A program made the translations under genes and the position numbers. A stretch of 64,000 bases of DNA from Akkermansiaceae bacterium (GTDB taxonomy: Bacteria > Verrucomicrobiota > Verrucomicrobiia > Verrucomicrobiales > Akkermansiaceae), in the NCBI GenBank assembly GCA_903888515.1, contig CAISTY010000185.1, forward strand, positions 1 to 64,000, in the 5' to 3' direction. Under the pieces are notes generated by a model, which worked only from the letters and a program-made list of their open reading frames with translations, had not been told where the DNA came from and ran no database searches. Of the stretch, positions 28,119-36,112 are shown piece by piece. Within the stretch, counting starts at the first letter, position 1. Every line of letters begins with the position of its first letter.

Positions 28119-29369
28119 ATGGTACGACAGCTATCAATCGAGGACTTACCCGCGCGAATCGATCCGCGACTTTATGCCTTCGGTAAATTTGCCCCCACAA
28201 ATCCGGAACATGGGTGGAAGCTGGCGACGGCGTCAATCAAGGCAAAACTTAACAAGGGGGACGTAACAGTCTCCGTTCCGGATCACGCTGCACTTTGCTT
28301 GAACATTGCCCATGCCGCATACGAGGCTGCTGCGATTATCCCGATTGAAGAAATTTTCAAAACTGCATCCCATCCCACAGGGGATGCTCTCTCCCTGATG
28401 TTCGACTATTTTGAGCAAGTATTTATAAACATCGTGTTCGCCTATACCGCCCTGGAGGCATTTTCAAACCAGACGATTCCAGACGACTTTGTCTTTTCGC
28501 GCCTTCGAGATGACAAGAAGTGCAACGAGACATTTAATAAGGATCAAATAGAACGCAACCTTTCTCTCGATATTAAATTATCAGAAGTGCTCCCTGAGAT
28601 TGCGGGAACCAAATTTCAGAAAGGATCTTCATTGTGGAACGACTATTCTAGTCTTAGAAAAATTCGTGACCGAATAATTCACGTTAAGTCCGCTGACTTA
28701 GGGTTGGGACTAGCGGAGCCCAAAGTAACAAACATTTGGGCCGACTTGCTGACTCATCGGAAAGTCGATTTTTCCATGATCGCCCATAAAGTGATCAAGC
28801 ATTTTCCAATAAAACGCGAGCCCTCGTCTTCTCCTGTTGCTGCGGGGCGGAACATGTGGATAAATCATTTTCCAATAATGGGAAAACCCAAACCTAGCGT
28901 TATGAACAAAATCAACGACCGCACATTTGTATCATCCCATAGCTTGCTTCTCCGGATGGAAGAAGTAGCCCTAGAGCTCACTTTAGGTGCATCACCATTT
29001 CGAGTCAGCTTAAGTCTCGAATCATCGGACGATGGAGTGGTCAAATGGGATTTAAGTAGTGAGGCACGATCGGTGGCACTCAAGATTTATAATACAAACA
29101 AAGGACACTCGGCCGTCTCTGAGAAAAATATACCAATCTTCCGATCTAATGCCGGCGATGTGCTTTATGGCCAATTCGCTGTTCAACATTTCACAGGTGA
29201 TCTTAGTTCGCTAATTGTGCAATTTACTCTTCTCAGTAATAAGCCAATAAATGGCGAACCGACGGGCGCTGGCCAACTGGCTACTATGCTCGCAGACAAG
29301 GAACACGCGAATGTTCAACCTGCAAGACAACCGCCTAAGGATGATTCTCCGTCAGGCCAGAATGGCTAG
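28119..29369 (+). CDS. HEPN-like protein of unknown function
   Basis: A 416-aa protein. Residues about 90-200 are helical, with YFEQVFINIVFAYTALEAF and then SSLRKIRDRIIHVKS. The latter contains R183-x4-H188, the catalytic RX4-6H motif of HEPN ribonucleases. The C-terminal half (about 250-400) is beta-rich and unrecognised. Its base composition is visibly more AT-rich than the neighbours, with codons such as ATA, AAA and TTA common, suggesting horizontal transfer. HEPN domains occur in toxin-antitoxin and phage-defence systems, but no partner such as MNT lies alongside. It is flanked by relics. Confidence 0.6.
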   Translation: MVRQLSIEDLPARIDPRLYAFGKFAPTNPEHGWKLATASIKAKLNKGDVTVSVPDHAALCLNIAHAAYEAAAIIPIEEIFKTASHPTGDALSLMFDYFEQVFINIVFAYTALEAFSNQTIPDDFVFSRLRDDKKCNETFNKDQIERNLSLDIKLSEVLPEIAGTKFQKGSSLWNDYSSLRKIRDRIIHVKSADLGLGLAEPKVTNIWADLLTHRKVDFSMIAHKVIKHFPIKREPSSSPVAAGRNMWINHFPIMGKPKPSVMNKINDRTFVSSHSLLLRMEEVALELTLGASPFRVSLSLESSDDGVVKWDLSSEARSVALKIYNTNKGHSAVSEKNIPIFRSNAGDVLYGQFAVQHFTGDLSSLIVQFTLLSNKPINGEPTGAGQLATMLADKEHANVQPARQPPKDDSPSGQNG

Positions 29370-29382
29370 CCGTTGGCAGAGG

Positions 29383-29540
29383 TCATGACCGAACGCCATC
29401 CATGTCCTCACTCACCAGCCCCACCAGCCTTCCGATACAATCCTCAGTCAATTCCTTCGGCCCCATACGGACCACCCGCCAACCTGCCAGCGCGGCTTCG
29501 AGGTATTTGCCGCCGCGTGCCCGCGTCGCCCTGCGGGCAG
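29383..29540 (-). pseudogene. Possible C-terminal relic of a nuclease-like protein
   Basis: The minus strand reads RARGGKYLEAALAGWRVVRM, then GPKELTEDCIGRLVGL and a stop. This resembles the last part of small restriction-endonuclease-like (VRR-NUC type) domains, which end in a GW-x-V-x-R strand and a helix. The frame is closed upstream by a stop codon and no catalytic residues remain. Short similarity judged by eye. Confidence 0.3.
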
Positions 29541-29784
29541 CCTATGGCTGGCGATCTCCGCTTGCCGAACCGGCCGCCACCATCTGAGGTGCTCGCGGAC
29601 ATAGGGAACATACGCCGGTATGTATGCTATCTATGCGTCTCCGGCTAGTGGCAGGACATTGACCGCTTATGTTGCTGTCCAGCAGGTTCGCAGCCCGCAG
29701 GGATTCCTGCAATCTAGCTCTTGACGCGGCATGCGCTAGCGGCAATGATGATCAATCCTAATGGGGTGCTAGAGCAGTCCCAAG

Positions 29785-29802
29785 TAGGGATACACCCCAT
29801 AG
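29785..29802 (+). promoter_or_regulatory. GGGG/CCCC dyad, copy 1
   Basis: The sequence TAGGGATACACCCCATAG lies about 150 bp upstream of the first ATG of the YXWGXW-type gene. It is one of six similar sites in 29.7-38.5 kb sharing T(G/A)GGG, a 4-6 base spacer, a C-run and usually a trailing ATAG. Confidence 0.4.
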
Positions 29803-29950
29803 GAAAGGGGAATACCGCACGGTATCGTTTCCCCATCGATATGAAACACACCACAGATATGGATGGACGCCCGGCAGTTGGATCTGGCGTCAGCAGCGTT
29901 ACGCCTGGAGTCCCGGTTATTGGCAGCAAGGCCGGGCGGATTGGGATTGG

Positions 29951-31204
29951 ATGCCCTCCCATTATATGTGGACCCCGCGCGGATATATCTTCGTTGACGG
30001 CTATTGGGATTACCCGGTGGGACGGCGCGGCATGCTTTTTGCGCCGGTTTATTTCAACTCGGGCCTGTATTCACGCCGCGGCTATAACTACTCGCCATCC
30101 ATCGTGCTCGATCTAGCGTTGTTCGCGGAGCATCTGTTCCTGCGACCTAACTACCACCATTACTACTTCGGTGACTACTATGATGTGGGTCATCGCAGGC
30201 ATGGTTACTATGCGGCCCATGACTATCATTCCCACCGCTTTGGTTATGATCCGATCTTTTCCCATCAACGCTGGGAGCATCGCAACGACCGGGGATGGGA
30301 TAAACGTATGGCAACGAACTTCGAGTATCGCCGCGACAACGAAAACGCCCGCCCTCCGCGCACCTGGGATGCCCTGCGCAAGATGGATGCAAACTCCGCC
30401 GATTCCAAAAAGAACAAGGTGATGCTGGCCACTCCCCTTGACCAAATGACCAAACGCAAGGACGGACCGGTGAAATTCCAGGCGGTCGACAAGGAAGACC
30501 GGCAGGCGCTGGCCAAGCGGGGCAAGGATGTACGGCAATCACGTGACGAACGGCGCATGCTGGAAGCCAAGGGCGTGGACACGGCCGCGTTGAAAACCGG
30601 CGAAGTCGCGGAACCCGCAAAAGTGAAACTTCCCAAATCCTCGATCGTCGGCAAATCGGCCAGTGAGTTCAAGAAGGATCAGGCACCTCCAACCATTCCG
30701 AAATCAGCCAAAATACTGGTCGATGAACCGAAGGGCAAGGACACCTTCGAACCGAAAGGCAAGATCGACAAGACCGATCTCACGCCGCGCGAACCCAAGG
30801 GCAAGGACACCATCGAACCGCGCAAGATCGACAAGACCGATCTCACGCCGCGCGAACCCAAGGGCAAGGACACCATCGAACCCCGCAAGATCGACAAGAC
30901 CGATCTCACGCCGCGCGAACCCAAGGGCAAGGACACCATCGAACCCCGCAAGATCGACAAGACCGATCTCACGCCGCGCGAACCCAAGGGCAAGGGCTCC
31001 AGCGAACCCCGCAAGATCGACAGGACCGACCTCACGCCGCGCGAACCCAAGCATAGGTCTAACCCCGAACCGCGTATCAAAGCCCCGGATAATAACAACA
31101 AGCGGATGTCGGAACCACCCGCGAAATCCAAGTCGGATTCAAATGACAAAGGTGAGGGCAAATCCGGCAAAAAGGACCGGAAAAAGGACTCTTCCAACAA
31201 CTGA
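29951..31204 (+). CDS. YXWGXW-type repeat protein with Lys/Glu-rich repeat tail, probably 5'-truncated
   Basis: The frame is open from 29762 and already encodes YGWTPGSWIW, YAWSPGYWQQG and YMWTPRGYIFVDGYWDYPV before and around the first ATG (29951). These are the aromatic repeats of YXWGXW-type exported proteins, which normally follow a signal peptide. No signal peptide or in-frame start codon exists upstream, so the gene appears to have lost its 5' end. The C-terminal part (from 30725) is a five-fold 21-22 residue repeat (EPKGKDTIEPRKIDKTDLTPR-type), highly charged and probably disordered. Function unknown; envelope-associated in intact relatives. Confidence 0.65.
   Translation: MPSHYMWTPRGYIFVDGYWDYPVGRRGMLFAPVYFNSGLYSRRGYNYSPSIVLDLALFAEHLFLRPNYHHYYFGDYYDVGHRRHGYYAAHDYHSHRFGYDPIFSHQRWEHRNDRGWDKRMATNFEYRRDNENARPPRTWDALRKMDANSADSKKNKVMLATPLDQMTKRKDGPVKFQAVDKEDRQALAKRGKDVRQSRDERRMLEAKGVDTAALKTGEVAEPAKVKLPKSSIVGKSASEFKKDQAPPTIPKSAKILVDEPKGKDTFEPKGKIDKTDLTPREPKGKDTIEPRKIDKTDLTPREPKGKDTIEPRKIDKTDLTPREPKGKDTIEPRKIDKTDLTPREPKGKGSSEPRKIDRTDLTPREPKHRSNPEPRIKAPDNNNKRMSEPPAKSKSDSNDKGEGKSGKKDRKKDSSNN
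30725..31042 (+). repeat. Five tandem 63/66-bp coding repeats
   Basis: The first unit is 66 bp and four units of 63 bp follow, at 30791, 30854, 30917 and 30980. The middle copies are almost identical at DNA level, which points to recent expansion by slippage or recombination. A degenerate sixth unit follows. Confidence 0.9.
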
Positions 31205-31282
31205 CAGACGCCAACAAATCCGCCACCGGGCTGCTTGCGAGGACGCAATCGCCGGTGGCGGAAATGTGTGAACCCGCAGCAT

Positions 31283-32458
31283 ATGACCGCCGATCAGCCA
31301 ACCGCCGGTGCCGCAGAAGAGGGTTCCCCCCGTCCTGCTGATGAGGTGCGCCCAGTGATGCCGGGCGCAAATATGTCTTCGGAGACGCCACCACCCCGGC
31401 GCTTGGAGATCCATATTCCCCCTATCACCTTCCTCAAGGTGGGGGTGGCGCTGTTGTGTGCTTATGCGCTTTGTGTGCTCTACCCCTTGTTGCTGCTGGT
31501 GTTTCTCGCGCTCTTTTTGGCGGTCACTCTGCATGCGTTCGTGGACTGGCTGTGCGCCAGGGGCATGAAACGCTGGGTTAGCCTGTGGGTCGTGATCGGC
31601 GGCCTGTGGATCGTGCTGGGCGTGGGCATGGCGCTGCTTGTTCCCGCACTGGTCGACCAAGCTGCCACCTTCAGCCGCAACTTCCCGCAGATCCGCGAGG
31701 ACCTGCTCAGCCAGTTTCCTGCGGGCGGATCGGTCCGACTTAGCATCGAACACCTGCTGGACAACTCGAACTGGCACGAAAACCAAGCGTGGTTCGGTCA
31801 TTGCCTGTCGGCCGGCGGCATCGCTCTCAACGGCATCTCGGAAATCGCCCTGGTGCTGGTGATCGCGTTGTATCTATTGATCGATGGTGACAAAACCTAC
31901 GAGTGGCTGCTGGCCTTCTTCTCGCCCTTGCACCGCAGCAAACTCCGCCTCACCTCCCGGGAAATCTCCAAGGTGATCTTCGGTTATGTGACAGGGCAGG
32001 TCATCACCTCGGTGCTCGTCATGATTTATACCTATATCGTGCTGAGCGTGCTGCGGGTGCCGGGCGCCTTGACCCTCGCCATCCTGGCCGGCGTGCTGGA
32101 CATTCTGCCCATCCTCGGCTTCATCATCTCCACTGTGCCTGCCGTCATGGTGGCGATGACCGTGTCGCCCAAAACCGCAGTCGTCGTCCTGACCCTCTAT
32201 CTCTTGTTCCAGCTGTTCGAAAATTATTTCATCGTACCCAAGGTCTATGGCAAGAACCTCCGGTTGTCGACCCTCACCGTGCTGTTAGGCCTGCTCGCCG
32301 GCGTGCTGATCGCAGGTATTCCCGGATCCCTGGCGACCCTGCCGATCAACGCCTCCTATGCCGCCATCGAACGCATCTGGCTCAAACAATTCCTGCGCGA
32401 CGGCGTCTCCGAAAAACATGCATCACAGATGGACGAGGCGTTTGGCGGGCAAGACTAA
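31283..32458 (+). CDS. AI-2E family (PerM-type) membrane transporter
   Basis: A 391-aa inner-membrane protein with about eight membrane segments. The first pair (VGVALLCAYALCVLYPLLLL, VFLALFLAVTLHAFVDWL) is followed by SLWVVIGGLWIVLGVGMALL, a periplasmic helical loop, and then later segments. These include the family region FGYVTGQVITSVLVMIYTYI and the glycine-rich ILAGVLDILPILGFIIS with a downstream FENYFIVPKVYGK. Some members export autoinducer-2 and others Na+/H+; the substrate here is unknown. The start at 31283 follows the domain; the N-terminal 45 residues are polar. Confidence 0.88.
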   Translation: MTADQPTAGAAEEGSPRPADEVRPVMPGANMSSETPPPRRLEIHIPPITFLKVGVALLCAYALCVLYPLLLLVFLALFLAVTLHAFVDWLCARGMKRWVSLWVVIGGLWIVLGVGMALLVPALVDQAATFSRNFPQIREDLLSQFPAGGSVRLSIEHLLDNSNWHENQAWFGHCLSAGGIALNGISEIALVLVIALYLLIDGDKTYEWLLAFFSPLHRSKLRLTSREISKVIFGYVTGQVITSVLVMIYTYIVLSVLRVPGALTLAILAGVLDILPILGFIISTVPAVMVAMTVSPKTAVVVLTLYLLFQLFENYFIVPKVYGKNLRLSTLTVLLGLLAGVLIAGIPGSLATLPINASYAAIERIWLKQFLRDGVSEKHASQMDEAFGGQD

Positions 32459-32552
32459 TTTCCCGACGGTAAGCCGCCAGCAGGCTGTGGCCTTGCTGGA
32501 AGAAGCCAGTGAACTGCTCCTCGCCCCCGCCTGAATGCGCATCGAACGCATG

Positions 32553-32906
32553 CTAGGCCACGACGGTCACCATTTGCTGGTCAACCTCCACAAGCGTGCA
32601 GCGATGCAACGCTATTTCGATCTCAGGAAGATGGGTTTCAAACATCAACTTGGTCGACTTTAATCCCAGGTTGCCAGTGCGAACCAGAATCAACTTCCAA
32701 GGACGACCGTGCAGAAGATGGGAGTAGTAAAAATCCGTGTCTTTAGTCACGACCACCCGCATCTCGGCCATGGAAACCTCGTTTAACAGACCATCGCGCG
32801 AAGCGTTCTGATCAGGCATGTCCAGTGTGTGAATTGCATCATGTCCTGCTGCCTGGAACACGGCACGCAGGCTGGGCGGCAAGTGCGCATCGATTAGAAA
32901 CTTCAT
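32553..32906 (-). CDS. DUF5615 PIN-like toxin
   Basis: A 117-aa PIN-like protein. MKFLIDAHLPPSLRAVF carries the first acidic residue, and VVTKDTDFYYSH has the typical TKDxDF motif of this family. It is encoded with a 4-bp ATGA overlap after a DUF433 gene, the standard arrangement of DUF433/DUF5615 toxin-antitoxin pairs. The start at 32906 is set by that overlap. An RNase role is expected from the family but not demonstrated for many members. Confidence 0.85.
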   Translation of the reverse strand: MKFLIDAHLPPSLRAVFQAAGHDAIHTLDMPDQNASRDGLLNEVSMAEMRVVVTKDTDFYYSHLLHGRPWKLILVRTGNLGLKSTKLMFETHLPEIEIALHRCTLVEVDQQMVTVVA

Positions 32907-33157
32907 GCCGCAAAGAAGTGCACGCTCCGAAGTTTTAGAGATTGCGCCGCAAATTGAATACAAGCTTGAAGGTCTTCCCGCTGCAAATCCGGAAATTCCG
33001 CTAGCATGTCATCAAACGAATCGCCGCCAGCAAGGTATTCAAGGAGCGATTCGACGGGATAACGGAGGCCGCGAATTACCGGCTTTCCATGGCAAACGGT
33101 GGGATCAATCGTGATCCGATTCAGCAGCGTCGCGTTCTCATTCGGCGTAGCGTTCAT
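32903..33157 (-). CDS. DUF433 antitoxin
   Basis: An 84-aa protein with the DUF433 core: ITIDPTVCHGKPVIRGLRYPVESLLEYLAGGDSFDDMLAEFPDL in order, then a helix with LQACIQFAAQ. The CHGKPVIRG segment and following winged-helix-like part bind DNA in known relatives. It overlaps the downstream PIN-like toxin gene by 4 bp. Confidence 0.9.
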   Translation of the reverse strand: MNATPNENATLLNRITIDPTVCHGKPVIRGLRYPVESLLEYLAGGDSFDDMLAEFPDLQREDLQACIQFAAQSLKLRSVHFFAA

Positions 33158-33463
33158 GGGAGTATCTTAAACCCGTGATGCCCTATTGCAACACGAACTT
33201 TTTGCCTGCGCGGCGCGGCGGACGGGTTCGAGGAATCCTGCCCGGTCAGATGGATTCCGGCGAAAGCCGGATCCGGTCTTCGGTCATGTCATCCGGGCCG
33301 TGCGCGACCGCAACGAGGCCGGTGAGAGGCGTTCCATCCGCCCGCTTCAACTGGAAGCCCGCGAGTTTCCTTGCGGCCAGGTCCGGGAATCCGGCTGGCC
33401 GGGCAGGTTCCTCCTCAGCTGTTGGTGTTTTGGGCGGTGTCCATTTTACACGGGACGATTCGT

Positions 33464-33583
33464 TTCCTTATCATCGACACCCGGACATGGTGGCCGGGGA
33501 ATAAGGTTTTGGTGGCACCACAATGGATCGAGCGCGTCAATTGGGGCGACTCGGAGGTGCTGGTCAATCTTCCCAACGAGATG
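33464..33583 (+). pseudogene. PRC-barrel domain fragment
   Basis: In one frame FLIIDTRTWWPGNKVLVAPQ and WIERVNWGDSEVLVNL match the second half of PRC-barrel proteins (a short beta-barrel seen in photosynthetic and stress proteins). No first half or clean start is present. Sequence on either side is unrelated, so this is a relic. Confidence 0.6.
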
Positions 33584-33639
33584 CCGGCACTCGACGACAG
33601 CCGTCACAGCCAACGCCTGACGAAATCCCGGCAGCACGA

Positions 33640-33903
33640 GTTCAAGTCATCCGCTCTTTCCAAGTGCGCATCCCGCCCGGTGTCACCGAAGGGCGGCAAA
33701 TCCGCGTCCCCGGCCATGGCGAAACGGGTCACGATGGCGCCCCCGCTGGCGATCTTTACCTGCGGGTTCGCCACGTCGCACATCCGGATTTCACAACCCG
33801 CGAATCCGATCTGTTCCGTGAGCTGAACATCGCGCCATGGGAAGCGGTTCTGGGCTTGATTCTGATCATTTTGCCGGGGCTGTTTCTGCTAGGAAAAATT
33901 TGA
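33640..33903 (+). pseudogene. DnaJ/CbpA C-terminal domain fragment
   Basis: The frame encodes QVRIPPGVTEGRQIRVPGHG, then APAGDLYLRVRHVAHPDF and FRELNIAPWEAVLG, the substrate-binding core of DnaJ/CbpA-type co-chaperones. The J-domain is missing and the end is replaced after about 33855 by a short hydrophobic stretch (ILIILPGLFLLGKI). It starts just after the PRC-barrel relic in a different frame. Confidence 0.7.
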
Positions 33904-33924
33904 ACCACGGAGCTGAATCGATGT

Positions 33925-33943
33925 TGGGGTGAACACCCTATAG
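33925..33943 (+). promoter_or_regulatory. GGGG/CCCC dyad, copy 2
   Basis: TGGGGTGAACACCCTATAG lies 62 bp upstream of the lipoprotein start used here (34005) and 35 bp upstream of an alternative ATG (33978). This spacing would suit a promoter element or operator. Confidence 0.45.
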
Positions 33944-34004
33944 CGCTGCGGTAAGATCCGGGGCTATTGTCTCCCCGATGACAACTACCAACCACATCAA
34001 CCAC

Positions 34005-34451
34005 ATGAAAAACAAAGCCCTTTTCCTTTTTCTCATTACGGCAGGTATCCTTGCCGTCGGCTGCAAGAAAAAGCGTACCACCTCGGAGCAACTCGACAGG
34101 GTCCAGACGAAGACCGCTGAAGTCGCACAGGACATGCGGGACTTCACGTTCGCCGAAAAAGACGAATTCGTCGCCAAGATGCGCGCCGAACTCGCTGAAC
34201 TGAACCGTAACTTGGACGAACTCGCCGCCAAGGTCGAAAAATCATCCACTGCGGTAAAGAGCGATGCCCAAGCCAGAATTGCCGGCTTGCGCGAGCACAC
34301 GGCCCGTTTGAACAAGCAGCTTGACGAGGCCACCAACGCCACCGTGTCTAACTGGGATAAGTTCAAAGCAGACGTTCGCAAAACGAGCGATGCGTCGAAG
34401 CAGGAATTCAAGGAAGCACGCCAGTGGCTGAGCGACAAGATCGCCCCGTGA
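34005..34451 (+). CDS. Coiled-coil lipoprotein
   Basis: A 148-aa protein starting MKNKALFLFLITAGILAVGC, a lipoprotein signal with the lipobox AVGC. The mature part is a long charged helix with heptad character (AELNRNLDELAAKVEKSS, LREHTARLNKQLDEA), so it probably forms a coiled coil anchored in the envelope. No family assignment. An earlier in-frame ATG at 33978 only adds polar residues. An entericidin gene follows 48 bp later. Confidence 0.75.
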   Translation: MKNKALFLFLITAGILAVGCKKKRTTSEQLDRVQTKTAEVAQDMRDFTFAEKDEFVAKMRAELAELNRNLDELAAKVEKSSTAVKSDAQARIAGLREHTARLNKQLDEATNATVSNWDKFKADVRKTSDASKQEFKEARQWLSDKIAP

Positions 34452-34499
34452 GCCGGCCCGCACAATCTCAGTTAAAACAACCACCCCAACACAAACATT

Positions 34500-34646
34500 A
34501 TGAAAACAACACAACAACGTCTCATCCTGCTGCTGCTGGCTGCGGCACTGGTCTCCCTGTTCAGCGCAAGCTGCCGCAACACCGTACGCGGTGCCGGAAG
34601 GGATGTCCAAAACGCCGGCGATCATATTGAACGAGCGACACACTAA
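34500..34646 (+). CDS. Entericidin-like small lipoprotein
   Basis: A 48-aa protein. A hydrophobic signal (LILLLLAAALVSLFSASC) ends in a lipobox cysteine, followed by RNTVRGAGRDVQNAGDHIE. That matches the CNTxxGxGxDxxxxGxxI pattern of the entericidin A/B family, which are small envelope lipoproteins induced by stress in other bacteria. It lies directly after another lipoprotein gene. Confidence 0.8.
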   Translation: MKTTQQRLILLLLAAALVSLFSASCRNTVRGAGRDVQNAGDHIERATH

Positions 34647-34675
34647 ACGTCCGCTCCGTTGAATCCCAGGGCGTT

Positions 34676-34702
34676 GCTGACAGACCGCACAGGTCTGTCA
34701 GC
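34676..34702. repeat. Perfect 11-bp inverted repeat
   Basis: GCTGACAGACC and GGTCTGTCAGC flank a 5-base loop, 30 bp after the entericidin stop. It may terminate the lipoprotein operon, or be a REP-type palindrome. The T-content after it is moderate and broken, so termination is uncertain. Confidence 0.7.
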
Positions 34703-34764
34703 TACACACTTATTGCCTTTTAGCGGTGCGCTATGCAGGGGCTGCGGTTGGTTTGAAGTTTCAG

Positions 34765-35460
34765 TCATGTCTTACCAGAATAGCGTTGGGCTTCCGCCCG
34801 GATCACGTTCTGGCGCACACCGAAGCGCGCGGCGATTGCTTGGACGCGCCCATGCAAGGTGCCATGGGAGTCTGACGATTGATTCCGCTCGGTAAGCACC
34901 CACCCTAAAAAGGCTTCTAGCCGGTAGCCGGCCGCCATCGCATAGCGGGCTCCGGCGATGTCGGCTTTCAGTTCGTTGGATGGGTTGGTTTGAGATTGGG
35001 TCCCCAAGTTTGCGACGAGGTGGGCGAATTCGTGGCCAAAAAGGAATGCCCAGGTATTCGGTGGCACTTTGCGGGCGGCGACTGGATGGATGGCGATGGT
35101 GCAATCGTCCAAACCGCCACGGATCATGACCAGAGGGCCGGGATTTTTTCCCAGTTCGAGGCGCCAGCGGATTTCACGCCCGGTGGCCCTGGCCACTTGG
35201 CCCGCGACCACTTGGAGTTCGGAAAAATTCATCGCCGGCCGATAACGCGGATCCGGGTAACGCCCCGTCACCGGCAGGATTTTGGACGGCGACGCACTGG
35301 GCGTCGCAACCGCTCGCGGCTCGCCCCGGGCAAGACGCGTTGCCCGTGAACCATCCGCGGTTGACATGGGCTCCCCGCTACAGGACGGGCAAGACACGAG
35401 TCCGGTGGCGGCAAGCGCCAGCAGCGTGGCCCGCAGATGATCGTGAGATGATGGACGCAT
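34765..35460 (-). CDS. Lipoprotein-like zinc metallopeptidase (HExxH, M48-like)
   Basis: A 231-aa exported protein. The N-terminus (LRATLLALAATGLVSCPSC) is a lipoprotein-type signal. The zinc site is FLFGHEFAHLVANLG with the third ligand probably in NELKADIAGARYAMAAGY, as in M48-like peptidases. A short C-terminal helical region (HGRVQAIAARFGVRQN) follows. The start at 35460 is set by the signal peptide. Substrate unknown; convergent with the entericidin gene. Confidence 0.75.
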   Translation of the reverse strand: MRPSSHDHLRATLLALAATGLVSCPSCSGEPMSTADGSRATRLARGEPRAVATPSASPSKILPVTGRYPDPRYRPAMNFSELQVVAGQVARATGREIRWRLELGKNPGPLVMIRGGLDDCTIAIHPVAARKVPPNTWAFLFGHEFAHLVANLGTQSQTNPSNELKADIAGARYAMAAGYRLEAFLGWVLTERNQSSDSHGTLHGRVQAIAARFGVRQNVIRAEAQRYSGKT

Positions 35461-35478
35461 CGTCATTTTGATGCGACA

Positions 35479-36112
35479 TTGGTACCACGTACCAGCGGGT
35501 GCGCAAGGGAACTTTGGCACATCACCAAGGCGTTCTTCAAATCGGAACGCCGTGTCAGGGCACGCGGTCTGTTAACCCTGCTGCTCATGCTTTCGCTCGC
35601 CTTCGTCGGTGTCACGGTGCTGATGAGCTACGTGGGTCGCGACCTGATTACAGCCATCGAGAAGAAGGACATCCATGCTTATTGGAGTTCAATAGGCAGG
35701 CATCGTGTGGAACCGCAACCTCGGCTTCTTCCGCAACAGTTATAATTATCTCGCGCTCGTGGTGCCCATCCTGATTGTCGCACCCCTGTTCATGAACGGG
35801 AAGATGCCATTCGGAGTGGTGACCCAAACCCTCGGTGCCTTCGCGCAAGTGCTCGGCGCGGTGTCGATCGTGGCCGACAACTTCGAGGGCCTCAGCTCCT
35901 ATCTGGCCGGCATCCAGCGACTCGGCATCCTGTGGGATGACCTTGATGACTTCGATGCCGAAAAGGACCGCAGTGCCCGCGAAAGCGAAAGTCAGCTTGA
36001 CAAAACCAGCTCCAGGGTGAAACTCGACCATCTCACCGTGCTCACGCCTGACGGCACAAAGTTGCTTGCGAAAGACCTTTCCTTCGAACTGGGTTTGAAT
36101 CAGGCAGTATGA
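35479..36112 (+). pseudogene. SbmA/BacA-like ABC transporter relic
   Basis: The first frame gives HITKAFFKSERRVRARGLL and VLMSYVGRDLITAIEKKD, the start of the fused permease/ATPase family. After a jump in frame near 35700 the sequence resumes with NRNLGFFRNSYNYLALVVP, PFGVVTQTLGAFAQVLGA and LSSYLAGIQRLG, so a large middle part is gone. A nucleotide-binding domain begins (LDHLTVLTPDGTKLLAKDLS), but the gene stops before Walker A. Two deletions have therefore destroyed the gene. Its stop overlaps the next start as ATGA, so translation may still couple. Confidence 0.85.

Noticed and set aside
30725-31042. Regular array considered as a CRISPR
   Set aside because: The units are contiguous coding repeats without unique spacers and translate to a clean repeated peptide.
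33186-33620. 144-aa plus-strand frame upstream of the PRC-barrel relic
   Set aside because: Arg- and Ser-rich with no recognisable domain; the true similarity lies in another frame of the same DNA.
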